From positions 186,001-250,000 of the forward strand of contig NZ_JAKKOQ010000008.1 of NCBI RefSeq assembly GCF_021738965.1: a DNA stretch of 64,000 bases. The letters are read 5' to 3'. Position 1 is the first letter of the stretch. Every line of letters begins with the position of its first letter. A program made the translations under genes and the position numbers. This document shows positions 19,440-27,424 of this stretch, one piece after another. The notes beneath the pieces were generated by a model. The model searched no databases. It was not told the origin of the DNA and worked only from the letters and a program-made list of their open reading frames with translations. Source of the DNA: Gordonia zhenghanii (GTDB taxonomy: Bacteria; Actinomycetota; Actinomycetes; Mycobacteriales; Mycobacteriaceae).

Positions 19440-20168
19440 GTGCGTAACGGATCCGCCCGGTTGAGCACCGAACCCATCGAGGTTCGTCTGCTCGGCTCCG
19501 TCGACTATCAGGAGGCGTACCGGCTGCAGCACGACCTGGCCGACAAGCGCGCTTCCGGAGTGCTCGACCACGACGTGATGCTCCTGTTGGAACATCCGTC
19601 CGTGTATACGGCGGGCAAACGCACCCAGGACTCCGACCGACCGGTGAACGGCGCACCGGTGATCGACGTCGACCGCGGCGGACGGATCACCTGGCACGGT
19701 CCGGGACAACTCGTCGGGTATCCGATCATCGCGCTCGCCGAGCCGGTCGACGTGGTCGACTACGTGCGCCGTCTGGAAGAAGCGCTGATCCGGGTGAGCG
19801 ATGCGCACGGCGTCACGACGGGACGCATTGACGGCCGATCGGGCGTGTGGGTGCGCGACGACGCAGGCGAGCGCAAGCTCGGCCAGATCGGCATCCGAGT
19901 CGCCAAAGGCGTCACCCTCCACGGCTTCGCCCTGAACGTCGACCCCGACATGTCGGTGTTCGAGGCGATCGTCCCGTGCGGCATCGCCGACGCCGGAGTC
20001 ACGTCCATCGCGACGGAGACCGGTGCCGCACTGACTGTCGCCGACGTCCTCGACGACGTGACCGCCGCGGTCACCGACTGTCTCGACGATCCGGTCCCTC
20101 CGTCGCCCGGACACACCGCAGACACCCTCACATCCACTGAACCCGCAACCGTAGGAACTCCGCAGTGA
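19440..20168 (+). CDS. lipB: Octanoyltransferase LipB
   Basis: A 242-aa enzyme moving octanoate from acyl carrier protein to lipoyl domains, the first step of lipoate synthesis. Seen are [32 protein letters not shown], the catalytic Lys147 ([10 protein letters not shown]) and catalytic Cys180 ([12 protein letters not shown]). GTG 19440 has AGGAG about 8 nt upstream; the frame continues to 19344 without support. Its stop overlaps the lipA start (GTGA), so the two are coupled. An Asp/Pro/Thr-rich C-terminal tail of ~25 residues is dispensable-looking. Confidence 0.95.
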   Translation: MRNGSARLSTEPIEVRLLGSVDYQEAYRLQHDLADKRASGVLDHDVMLLLEHPSVYTAGKRTQDSDRPVNGAPVIDVDRGGRITWHGPGQLVGYPIIALAEPVDVVDYVRRLEEALIRVSDAHGVTTGRIDGRSGVWVRDDAGERKLGQIGIRVAKGVTLHGFALNVDPDMSVFEAIVPCGIADAGVTSIATETGAALTVADVLDDVTAAVTDCLDDPVPPSPGHTADTLTSTEPATVGTPQ

Positions 20169-21217
20169 CTGCTTCGCCATCCACACCGTCCACGCCTTCC
20201 GGTTCGTCCGCTGACGCTCCCGCGGGCCGCAAACTGCTTCGCTTGGAGGTCCGCAACGCGCAGACCCCGATCGAACGCAAGCCGAAGTGGATCAAGACTC
20301 GCGCGACGATGGGTCCGGAGTACACCGAGCTCAAGTCCCTCGTGAAGGGCGAAGGCCTGCACACCGTGTGCGAAGAGGCCGGCTGCCCCAACATCTACGA
20401 GTGCTGGGAAGACCGCGAGGCGACGTTCCTGATCGGCGGCGAGCAGTGCACCCGCCGGTGCGATTTCTGCCAGATCGACACCGGCAAGCCGTCCCCCCTG
20501 GACCGCGACGAGCCGCGACGCGTCGCCGAGTCCGTCCGCTCGATGGGGCTGCGGTATTCGACGATCACCGGCGTCGCCCGCGACGACCTCCCCGACGAGG
20601 GCGTCTGGCTGTACGCCGAGGCGGTGCGCAAGATTCACGAGCTCAACCCGGGCACCGGTGTGGAGAACTTGATTCCGGACTTCCACGCCAAGCCCGACCT
20701 CCTCGCCGAGGTGTTCGAGTCCCGACCCGAGGTACTCGCCCACAACGTCGAGACGGTGCCGCGCATCTTCAAGCGGATCCGTCCCGCGTTCCGCTACGAG
20801 CGGTCGCTCGACGTGCTCACGCAGGCCCGTGACTTCGGTCTGGTCACCAAGTCCAATCTCATCCTGGGCATGGGCGAGACGCCCGAGGAGATCCGCGATT
20901 CGCTGCGCGATCTGCACGAAGCCGGCTGTGACATCGTGACGATCACCCAGTACCTGCGGCCCTCGCCCCGCCACCACCCGGTGGATCGCTGGGTGAAGCC
21001 CGAAGAGTTCGTCGAGCACTCCGAGTACGCCAAAGAACTCGGCTTCGCCGGAGTCATGGCTGGCCCGCTGGTTCGCTCGTCCTACCGTGCCGGACGCCTC
21101 TACGCCCAGGCGATGGCCCGCCACGGTCGTGAGATCGCGCCCGAACTCGCGCACCTGACCGCCGAGGGCTCCACTGCTCAGGAGGCGTCGAGCGTCCTCG
21201 CTCGCATGGCGAACTGA
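20165..21217 (+). CDS. lipA: Lipoyl synthase LipA (radical SAM)
   Basis: A 350-aa radical SAM enzyme inserting two sulfur atoms into protein-bound octanoate. It has both [4Fe-4S] sites: the auxiliary cluster Cys69, Cys74 and Cys80 ([12 protein letters not shown]) and the SAM cluster Cys95, Cys99 and Cys102 (CTRRCDFC). [13 protein letters not shown] and the C-terminal RSSYRAG (Ser ligand of the sacrificial cluster) are also present. The start GTG overlaps the lipB stop. The order lipB-lipA-DUF4191 is the same as in M. tuberculosis (Rv2217-Rv2219). Confidence 0.96.
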   Translation: MTASPSTPSTPSGSSADAPAGRKLLRLEVRNAQTPIERKPKWIKTRATMGPEYTELKSLVKGEGLHTVCEEAGCPNIYECWEDREATFLIGGEQCTRRCDFCQIDTGKPSPLDRDEPRRVAESVRSMGLRYSTITGVARDDLPDEGVWLYAEAVRKIHELNPGTGVENLIPDFHAKPDLLAEVFESRPEVLAHNVETVPRIFKRIRPAFRYERSLDVLTQARDFGLVTKSNLILGMGETPEEIRDSLRDLHEAGCDIVTITQYLRPSPRHHPVDRWVKPEEFVEHSEYAKELGFAGVMAGPLVRSSYRAGRLYAQAMARHGREIAPELAHLTAEGSTAQEASSVLARMAN

Positions 21218-21291
21218 CAACCGCAGGCGGTCCGGGACGAACGGTGTCCGACGCAGGCCATTCCGCTTCGGACTGTCGCGGCGACGCCCCG

Positions 21292-21297
21292 TAGACT
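21292..21297 (+). promoter_or_regulatory. -10 box of a leaderless promoter for the DUF4191 gene
   Basis: TAGACT with 6 nt (GTCGGT) to ATG 21304. Confidence 0.55.
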
Positions 21298-21303
21298 GTC
21301 GGT

Positions 21304-22056
21304 ATGGCGAAGGCGCAAGACAAAGCGAGTAAAGAGGCGAAGGCGGCCGCGAAGGCCACCCGCAAGGCGGCGAGCAAGGAACGTCGCCAGCAGATCTGGC
21401 AAGCGTTCCAGATGCAGCGCAAGGAGGACAAGGCCCTCATTCCGCTGATGGTGGGGATCATCGTCGCCGTCACGGTGGTCTTCGTCCTGCTGTCGCTCTT
21501 CGCGAACTTCGGCCCGTTGTGGTTGATGATCCCGCTGGGTCTGATTCTCGGCGTGCTTCTCTCGTTCATCGTGTTCGGTCGACGGGTCCAGAAGACCGTG
21601 TTCCGCAAGGCCGAAGGCCAGCCGGGCGCAGCGGGTTGGGCACTCAGCAACATCAAGGGCCAGTGGCGTGTGCAGCAGGCCGTCGTGGGCACGTCGCATT
21701 TGGACGCGGTGCACCGGGTGATCGGCAAGCCGGGCGTCATCCTCGTCGGCGAAGGCCAGGCGAACCGGGTCAAGCCGTTGCTCGCTCAGGAGAAGAAGAA
21801 GTCCGCTCGGGTCGTCGGCGACACTCCCATCTACGTGATCGTCGTCGGCAACGAAGAGGACCAGGTTCCGCTCCCCAAGCTCGAGCGTCACATCCGCAAG
21901 CTTCCCGGCAACATCGACCGCAACCGGATGGACGCCCTTGAGGGTCGCCTCGCCGCGTTGAAGGCCAAGGGCGGAGCCGGCGCGGCGATGCCGAAGGGCC
22001 CGATGCCGCAGGGCGCCAAGATGCGCGGCGCCGCCCGCACTGTCCGTCGCCGCTGA
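21304..22056 (+). CDS. DUF4191 family membrane protein
   Basis: A 250-aa protein, the same length as M. tuberculosis Rv2219. A very basic N-terminus (about 45 residues, Lys/Ala-rich) is followed by two closely spaced transmembrane segments near 49-68 and 70-90, then a conserved cytosolic domain (VFRKAEGQPGAAGWALSNIK, RVIGKPGVILVGEG, RHIRKLPGNIDRNRM) and a Gly/Ala/Pro-rich tail. Function unknown. The conserved position beside lipA and glnA1 may reflect a shared need but shows no mechanism. Confidence 0.82.
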   Translation: MAKAQDKASKEAKAAAKATRKAASKERRQQIWQAFQMQRKEDKALIPLMVGIIVAVTVVFVLLSLFANFGPLWLMIPLGLILGVLLSFIVFGRRVQKTVFRKAEGQPGAAGWALSNIKGQWRVQQAVVGTSHLDAVHRVIGKPGVILVGEGQANRVKPLLAQEKKKSARVVGDTPIYVIVVGNEEDQVPLPKLERHIRKLPGNIDRNRMDALEGRLAALKAKGGAGAAMPKGPMPQGAKMRGAARTVRRR

Positions 22057-22058
22057 GC

Positions 22059-22152
22059 CCACCGCCGGTCGAGCACCCACTGCTGGTCGAGCGGAGTCGA
22101 GACCCCCACCGCCGGTCGAGCACCCACCGCCGGTCGAGCGGAGTCGAGACCC
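22059..22152. repeat. Tandem duplication, two 47-nt copies carrying the GGTCGAGCGGAGTCGAGA word
   Basis: Copies at 22059-22105 and 22106-22152 abut exactly and differ at two bases (TGCTGG versus CGCCGG). They fill the space between the convergent DUF4191 and RDD genes. The same word occurs at 1017-1037 and inverted at 1170-1190. Confidence 0.85.
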
Positions 22153-22166
22153 GAGACCCCGCGACC

Positions 22167-22688
22167 TCAGCGAGTTCGAACCAGTGCGGTGCCGGTGGCG
22201 CGGTCATGCATGGCGCGACCGTTGTAATCGTTGATGAGGGCGGGAACGACGAAGCTGATCATCACCTGGCGCGCGAGAGCACGGACCGGGCCGACGGCGG
22301 CCCGCGGAACCTCGCCCGCCGCTTCCTCGGCCCCGCGTTCCGCACCGTGGTCGACACGCGCCACGCGCATACCGGTGATGTACTGCCCCGGGGTGAACCC
22401 GAAGAACGTCACGGTCAACACGCCGATCACGAACCAGACGATCAGCACTGACGTGCCGATGTTGCTGCCCCAGCCGACGATGAGGAGCGCGATGCCGTAC
22501 GACAGCAACCAGTCGACGAGCAGCCCGAGCACTCGCTGCCAGCCGGTCGACAGGGAGCCCACTCCACTCTCCGGGAGCCCCAGATCCTGGCCGCGGTAAT
22601 CGTTGTTCTCGCCGCCAGGCATCTGAGTACCCGACAGCCAAGTCCCCATTGCGCGCCTGGACGCCTGCTCTTCACGCCGTGCAGTCAT
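22167..22688 (-). CDS. RDD domain membrane protein
   Basis: A 173-aa protein. After a ~50-residue hydrophilic N-terminus, the RDD-family region begins at WQRVLGLLVDWLLSYGIALL, continues with a second hydrophobic segment (TSVLIVWFVIGVLTVTFFGF) and the family motif TPGQYITGMRVARVD, and closes with a third hydrophobic stretch (MISFVVPALIND). Function unknown; M. tuberculosis has Rv2219A here, between Rv2219 and glnA1. ATG 22688 is preceded by TACGAT at 6 nt; an internal ATG at 22649 is the alternative. Confidence 0.8.
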   Translation of the reverse strand: MTARREEQASRRAMGTWLSGTQMPGGENNDYRGQDLGLPESGVGSLSTGWQRVLGLLVDWLLSYGIALLIVGWGSNIGTSVLIVWFVIGVLTVTFFGFTPGQYITGMRVARVDHGAERGAEEAAGEVPRAAVGPVRALARQVMISFVVPALINDYNGRAMHDRATGTALVRTR

Positions 22689-22694
22689 GAGCCC

Positions 22695-22700
22695 ATCGTA
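22695..22700 (-). promoter_or_regulatory. -10 box of a leaderless promoter for the RDD gene
   Basis: TACGAT on the minus strand with 6 nt (GGGCTC) to ATG 22688. Confidence 0.5.
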
Positions 22701-22807
22701 GTCGTCGGGCGGTATTATCCGTTTTCCCGTGACCACCGGCACACAGAGGCCGATCACCCCACGCGCGTCGGCGCCAGGCGACTAACCTGTAACACGTCGC
22801 CCGTGAC

Positions 22808-22823
22808 GTAACACAGGGGAAAC
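22808..22823 (+). promoter_or_regulatory. Candidate GlnR operator upstream of glnA1
   Basis: GTAAC-acaggg-GAAAC is an exact match to the actinobacterial GlnR half-site pair gTnAC-n6-GaAAC and lies 132 bp before the glnA1 start. Another GTAAC 19 bp upstream (22789-22793) may mark a weaker second box, but its partner (CCCGT) is poor. GlnR activates glnA under nitrogen limitation in related species. Confidence 0.55.
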
Positions 22824-22955
22824 ATTCGCTTGACGCCCGGGCAACCTCACCTCCATAGATTTCTCGGTGAGAGTCGCACCTGCCGAACCCGGTCGATGCG
22901 GCCTGCGGTCAGAGGTTCTGGCCGGAACGTTTTGATTTAAGGAGTCAGGCCAACC

Positions 22956-24389
22956 GTGTACAACACGAACGAAGAGCTGCTCGAAGGCATCAAGTCCGAA
23001 GGCGTCGAGTACGTCGACATCCGTTTCTGCGACCTGCCGGGCACCATGCAGCACTTCTCGATCCCCGCAGCAGCGTTCACCGAGGACGTCTTCACCGAGG
23101 GCCTGGCGTTCGACGGTTCGTCCGTCCGCGGATTCCAGTCGATCGACGAGTCGGACATGATGCTCCTCCCCGACCCCGCGACGGCCCGCATCGATCCGTT
23201 CCGCAAGGCCAAGACGATGAACATCAGCTTCTTCGTCCACGACCCGTTCACGCGTGAGGCCTACAGCCGCGATCCGCGCAATGTCGCCCGCAAGGCCGAG
23301 GACTACTTGCTCTCGACCGGCGTCGCCGACACCTGCTTCTTCGGAGCCGAGGCCGAGTTCTACATCTTCGACTCGGTCTCGTTCAGCTCCGAGATGAACT
23401 CCACCCACTACGAGGTCGAGTCGGTCTCCGGCTGGTGGAACGCATCGTCGCCGACCAACCCGGACGGCACCCCGAACCTCGGCTACAAGGTCCGCCAGAA
23501 GGGCGGCTACTTCCCCGTCGCTCCGTACGACCACTACGTCGACCTGCGCGACGAGATGTCGTCCAACCTGACGAATTCGGGCTTCGAGCTCGAGCGCGGC
23601 CACCACGAGGTCGGCACCGGCGGTCAGGCCGAGATCAACTACAAGTTCAACACACTGCTGCACGCGGCGGACGACGTCCAGTTGTTCAAGTACATCATCA
23701 AGAACACGGCGTGGCAGAACCAGAAGTCGGTCACGTTCATGCCGAAGCCGCTGTTCGGTGACAACGGCTCGGGCATGCACGCCCACCAGTCGCTGTGGAA
23801 GGACGGCAAGCCACTGTTCCACGACGAGTCGGGCTACGCGGGACTGTCGGACATGGCGCGCCACTACATCGGCGGCATCCTGCACCACGCACCGTCGCTG
23901 CTGGCGTTCACCAACCCGACGATGAACTCCTACAAGCGTCTGGTCCCGGGCTACGAGGCCCCGATCAACCTGGTCTACAGCCAGCGCAACCGCAGCGCCT
24001 GCGTCCGCATCCCGGTGACCGGCAACAACCCGAAGGCCAAGCGCGTCGAGTTCCGTTGCCCCGACAGCTCCGGTAACCCGTACCTGGCGTTCGCCGCGAT
24101 GATGATGGCAGGCCTGGACGGTGTGAAGAACAAGATCGAGCCGCACGAGCCCGTCGACAAGGACCTCTACGAGCTTCCCCCGGAGGAGGCCAAGGGCATC
24201 CCGCAGGCTCCGACGTCGCTCGCCGCGGTCATCGATCGCCTGGAGCAGGACCACGACTACCTGACCGCAGGCGGCGTGTTCACCGAGGACTTGATCGAGA
24301 CCTGGATCGCGCTCAAGCGTGAGGACGAGATCGAGCCGATCCAGATCCGTCCGCACCCGTACGAGTTCTCGCTCTACTACGACTGCTGA
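22956..24389 (+). CDS. glnA: Glutamine synthetase GlnA1 (type I-beta)
   Basis: A 477-aa glutamine synthetase making glutamine from glutamate, ammonia and ATP as a dodecamer. Seen are [12 protein letters not shown], the metal-binding [52 protein letters not shown] and the adenylylation loop [10 protein letters not shown], in which Tyr405 would be modified by GlnE (27.4 kb). The start GTG 22956 has AAGGAG upstream. A GlnR box lies in the promoter, so expression probably follows nitrogen status. Terminated by a hairpin at 24442-24487. Confidence 0.96.
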   Translation: MYNTNEELLEGIKSEGVEYVDIRFCDLPGTMQHFSIPAAAFTEDVFTEGLAFDGSSVRGFQSIDESDMMLLPDPATARIDPFRKAKTMNISFFVHDPFTREAYSRDPRNVARKAEDYLLSTGVADTCFFGAEAEFYIFDSVSFSSEMNSTHYEVESVSGWWNASSPTNPDGTPNLGYKVRQKGGYFPVAPYDHYVDLRDEMSSNLTNSGFELERGHHEVGTGGQAEINYKFNTLLHAADDVQLFKYIIKNTAWQNQKSVTFMPKPLFGDNGSGMHAHQSLWKDGKPLFHDESGYAGLSDMARHYIGGILHHAPSLLAFTNPTMNSYKRLVPGYEAPINLVYSQRNRSACVRIPVTGNNPKAKRVEFRCPDSSGNPYLAFAAMMMAGLDGVKNKIEPHEPVDKDLYELPPEEAKGIPQAPTSLAAVIDRLEQDHDYLTAGGVFTEDLIETWIALKREDEIEPIQIRPHPYEFSLYYDC

Positions 24390-24441
24390 TTCTTGACCTG
24401 CTGGCAGATCCGCTCTGTTCGGCAGGCCGACCACAGCACAC

Positions 24442-24487
24442 CTCGACCCGCTCGCCGATCACCTCCCTGATCGCCGAGCGGGTCGAG
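24442..24487 (+). terminator. Terminator hairpin after glnA1
   Basis: Perfect 13-bp arms CTCGACCCGCTCG (24442-24454) and CGAGCGGGTCGAG (24475-24487), with GATC/GATC pairing inside. It begins 52 nt after the glnA1 stop. The rest of 24390-24700 shows no gene. Confidence 0.75.
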
Positions 24488-24700
24488 TCGTCTGTGTGCC
24501 AGGCACGTACCCCGACTGACCGACGTTCACTCACCGACAGGCCACTGCGCGGGACGTTCGTCACACCTGGATCCGATGTCCCTGGGACGATTCGCCGATC
24601 GTCGACGGCAGACCGGTAGGCTCGACGTCTTGCACACCTGCAGGTCTGTGGCCGCACCGACGCCACGGCGGGACGCTAGAAATCCGATCAAGGGGACACG

Positions 24701-25582
24701 ATGAGTGGACGGCACCGCGTTACGACGCCGGACGACGACGGCCGCGCGCCGCGCCGTCTCGCCGTCGCGGTGATCGTGGTGGCCGTCGTCGTTCTTCTCG
24801 GAGTCGGGAGCTACTTCGTCTTCGGGCGCGGCGACGACTCGGCTCCCCCGTCCGCCGCGCCGTCGAGTTCGGTACCCGCTCAGACTCTGGAAGAGTCGTT
24901 CGCCGCATTGCACCTGGCTGCGCCCACCGGAGTCGCGCTCACTCCCGTCGGCGGCGGCAGACCTCTTCTGTTCGGCGATCAGGGCGTCCAGGACGCGTGG
25001 TCGACGATCAAAGCGCCGCTGGGACTGGCCGCCGAGCGTAAACACGGCATGAGCCGCACCGAGGCGAACGCCGTCATCGACTCCGACAACGAATCCGCAC
25101 GCATCCTCACCCGATCGTTCGGCTCCCCGGTTAAGGCGTCCGAAGAGCTGACCGCCGTACTCCGCGAGGGCGGCGACACGACGACCGTCCCAGCGGCACG
25201 CCACGGCAACGACTTCCCGATGCTCGGTGAGACGCCGTGGACGCTCGCCGATTCGGCGACGTGGACTGCTCATCTGCCCTGCATGATCGGCAGCGACCAC
25301 GTCCTCGAGTTGATGGGCGACGTGGCGGGCGTGCAGGACTGGGGTCTGCGCCGCATCGGCGACCGCAGCCCCGTCAAAGGCGGTTGGGGCGAAGCGCCCG
25401 ACGGCGGCTACGTCGTCCGCCAGATCGGCGTGCTGACGCTGCCCGACGGCAGACAGACCGCAGTCTCGATGAGCACGCACCGCCCCGGGATGACGTTCGA
25501 GGCCGGTACTCGCGACCTCGATGAGATCGCCGACTGGCTGACGACCAACCTGCGTCTGCTGCCCGGCGGAGCCTGCCGGTAG
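24701..25582 (+). CDS. Membrane-anchored serine beta-lactamase/DD-peptidase-fold protein
   Basis: A 293-aa protein with one N-terminal membrane segment (about 19-41) followed by a Ser/Pro/Ala linker and an extracytoplasmic domain. It has the three penicillin-recognising motifs: S101-T-I-K104 (SxxK), S128-D-N130 (SDN) and K226-G-G (KTG equivalent). I cannot find a clear class A ExxLN loop, so a true beta-lactamase is not indicated; a peptidoglycan hydrolase or inactive relative is possible. The ATG follows AAGGGGA. It sits alone between glnA1 and the FKBP lipoprotein gene, whose ATG is 11 nt past this stop. Confidence 0.75.
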   Translation: MSGRHRVTTPDDDGRAPRRLAVAVIVVAVVVLLGVGSYFVFGRGDDSAPPSAAPSSSVPAQTLEESFAALHLAAPTGVALTPVGGGRPLLFGDQGVQDAWSTIKAPLGLAAERKHGMSRTEANAVIDSDNESARILTRSFGSPVKASEELTAVLREGGDTTTVPAARHGNDFPMLGETPWTLADSATWTAHLPCMIGSDHVLELMGDVAGVQDWGLRRIGDRSPVKGGWGEAPDGGYVVRQIGVLTLPDGRQTAVSMSTHRPGMTFEAGTRDLDEIADWLTTNLRLLPGGACR

Positions 25583-25585
25583 CCT
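25580..25585 (+). promoter_or_regulatory. Possible -10 box of a leaderless FKBP promoter
   Basis: TAGCCT, which also contains the upstream gene's stop codon, with 8 nt to ATG 25594. The spacing is at the long end of the series. Confidence 0.35.
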
Positions 25586-25593
25586 TGACGTCC

Positions 25594-26163
25594 ATGACGT
25601 CGAAGACCAAGCTCAAGCCCCTCATCCTGATTCCGGCGGCCCTCGCCGCCCTCGCTCTCGCCAGCTGCTCGTCCGACGACGATGCCGCCGCACCGAGTGA
25701 TCCGACGTGCCCGACCGAGGCGCCCGCCCCCGGCACGGAGGCCGACTGGACACTGCAGGGCAAGACCGGAACGCTCGACGTCGTCGCGCCGACTGACGAC
25801 AACGCTCCCCTCATCACCGTCCAGGGACCGTTCACTGTCGACCAGACCGCTGTGAAGACCCTCTCAGAGGGCGACGGCGACGAAGTCACCGAGGCGATGA
25901 GTGTGACTGTCTGCTACCAGGGCGTCAACGGACGTGACGGCACCACCTTCGACAACGCCTTCGAGCGCGGTGAGCCCGCCGAGTTCATTCCGACCGAGGT
26001 CGTGCCCGGCTTCTCGAAGGCACTCGTCGGCCAGAAGGTCGGGTCGACCGTCGCCGTCGCGATGACCCCGACCGACGGGTACGGACCGAACGGAAATCCG
26101 CAGGCGAAGATCGAGGGCAACGACACCCTGGTCTTCGCGCTGAAGATCGTCGACGGCTACTGA
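25594..26163 (+). CDS. FKBP-type peptidyl-prolyl cis-trans isomerase lipoprotein
   Basis: A 189-aa exported isomerase. Its signal peptide ends in a lipobox (ALASC), giving lipidation at about residue 24. The C-terminal half is an FKBP domain: VTVCYQGVNGRDGTTFDNAF, FIPTEVVPGFSKALVGQKVGS (shown here as PGFSKALVGQKVGS), MTPTDGYGPNG and LVFALKIVDGY at the end. It probably assists folding of exported proteins at the outer face of the membrane. An in-frame TTG at 25585 was rejected in favour of the ATG. The 3' end overlaps the convergent lipase gene by 7 bp. Confidence 0.88.
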   Translation: MTSKTKLKPLILIPAALAALALASCSSDDDAAAPSDPTCPTEAPAPGTEADWTLQGKTGTLDVVAPTDDNAPLITVQGPFTVDQTAVKTLSEGDGDEVTEAMSVTVCYQGVNGRDGTTFDNAFERGEPAEFIPTEVVPGFSKALVGQKVGSTVAVAMTPTDGYGPNGNPQAKIEGNDTLVFALKIVDGY

Positions 26164-27287
26164 CGGACCGACGCAGCCGCCTTCGTCTCTCTCCCCGGCG
26201 GCGCCGCGAACGGTTTGATGAGTTCGGGGACGCCGCCGGTGCGACGCAGGAGCGGGGTGCCGAAGAACGGTGCGACCACCTGGCACGGGACCACGTGCGT
26301 CGGCTGGTCGTCGAGCGCGTTGAGGACGAAGGCCGCGGCCCGCGGCGATCCGCAGATGCCGAGGTGGTCGGACAGGTCTTTGACGCACCCGTTCTGCAGG
26401 ACGATGTTGTGCACCGCCGTCCCGTCCCGTCCCGGTACCTGACCTGAGGTGAACGGGCGGACGAGCTCGTCGTGGACGGTCGAGATGTTCGTGTACTCGA
26501 TGCCGGGCAGATACGGTCCGCCGTCGGCGTTCATCTTCTGAATGAACGACGAGCCGTCCATCATCTGTGGAAGCGCACGACACGGGATGACGGTCGCCGG
26601 ATCCAGGCCGAGTCGCTTGTTGGCGCCGGTGAACACCAGGCTGGCCCGGTCGATCAGCGACGTCCCCTCCCAGAGCGGTGCGAGCGAGACGTATTTGGCG
26701 ATCTTGTCGGCGCCGCCGAGGTACTTCGCCCAGTAGTTCGGCACCAGCGTTCCCTGCGAGTGGCCTACGACGTGGACCTTGTCGGCGCCGGTCGCCGCCA
26801 TCACTTTCTCCGCGAAATCACCGAACTCTGCGGCGCTCTCCTCGATCGGCTTCATGCCGCCGAGCGCCGAGATCGGCCACCGCGCCCCGTCGATCGCACC
26901 GTAGGTGAGGCTGAACACCGAGTAGCCGGCTTCCGTCAACAACGGAACGTATGTCCCCCAGTTGGTCTGGCCGCCGCCTGCTGTTCCGTGCACGAGGATC
27001 ACCGGGATCGGATGCTCCGGGTCGAGCGGCTCGTCCCAGCGGTTGGCGCCGGGCAGGTCGCCGCCAGGGTGCGCGAGCTCAGGACCGATTCCCGCGAAGA
27101 AGTCGTAGACGACCCGACCCTGCGCGTTGTTCTGCTCGCTTCCCAACGGAACCAGTTCCTTCGGGAACCGTTGCACCACTTGGTTTCCGAGCACTAAAAG
27201 AGGCTTGGTCGCTTGTTGTCCGATACGGACCGACGCGATCACCGCGTCGGCGGCCGCACGCCCGATACGGGTACGCAAGGAATCCAC
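26157..27287 (-). CDS. Triacylglycerol lipase-like alpha/beta hydrolase
   Basis: A 376-aa lipase (class 2-like/EstA family). The oxyanion region is VILVHGTAGGGQTNWG (His100-Gly101), the nucleophile elbow is GHSQG with Ser177, and candidate acid and base residues lie in the later AVHNIVLQNGCVKDLSDHLG region. There is no convincing signal peptide, although related proteins are often exported; the N-terminus has a mildly hydrophobic helix only. Four cysteines in the C-terminal half could form disulfides. The start GTG 27287 has a GGCAGAG upstream. It follows glnE on the same strand after 137 nt, so co-transcription is uncertain. Confidence 0.82.
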   Translation of the reverse strand: MDSLRTRIGRAAADAVIASVRIGQQATKPLLVLGNQVVQRFPKELVPLGSEQNNAQGRVVYDFFAGIGPELAHPGGDLPGANRWDEPLDPEHPIPVILVHGTAGGGQTNWGTYVPLLTEAGYSVFSLTYGAIDGARWPISALGGMKPIEESAAEFGDFAEKVMAATGADKVHVVGHSQGTLVPNYWAKYLGGADKIAKYVSLAPLWEGTSLIDRASLVFTGANKRLGLDPATVIPCRALPQMMDGSSFIQKMNADGGPYLPGIEYTNISTVHDELVRPFTSGQVPGRDGTAVHNIVLQNGCVKDLSDHLGICGSPRAAAFVLNALDDQPTHVVPCQVVAPFFGTPLLRRTGGVPELIKPFAAPPGRETKAAASVRQ

Positions 27288-27424
27288 GTCGTCTCTGCCT
27301 CCACGATCTCTACCTGCGCCCGATCGCGCGGCGGTCTCGGGACAGTCTACGCAGCGGCACGACTGTCCGTGGCCGTCTCACGACGAATTGTCCGATTCAC
27401 GGTCCGGCGACCGCAGGCTGCGCG

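Noticed and set aside
22782-24434. Open frame of 550 codons on the minus strand opposite glnA1
   Set aside because: Mirror of the glutamine synthetase coding frame in high-GC DNA; no recognisable protein features.
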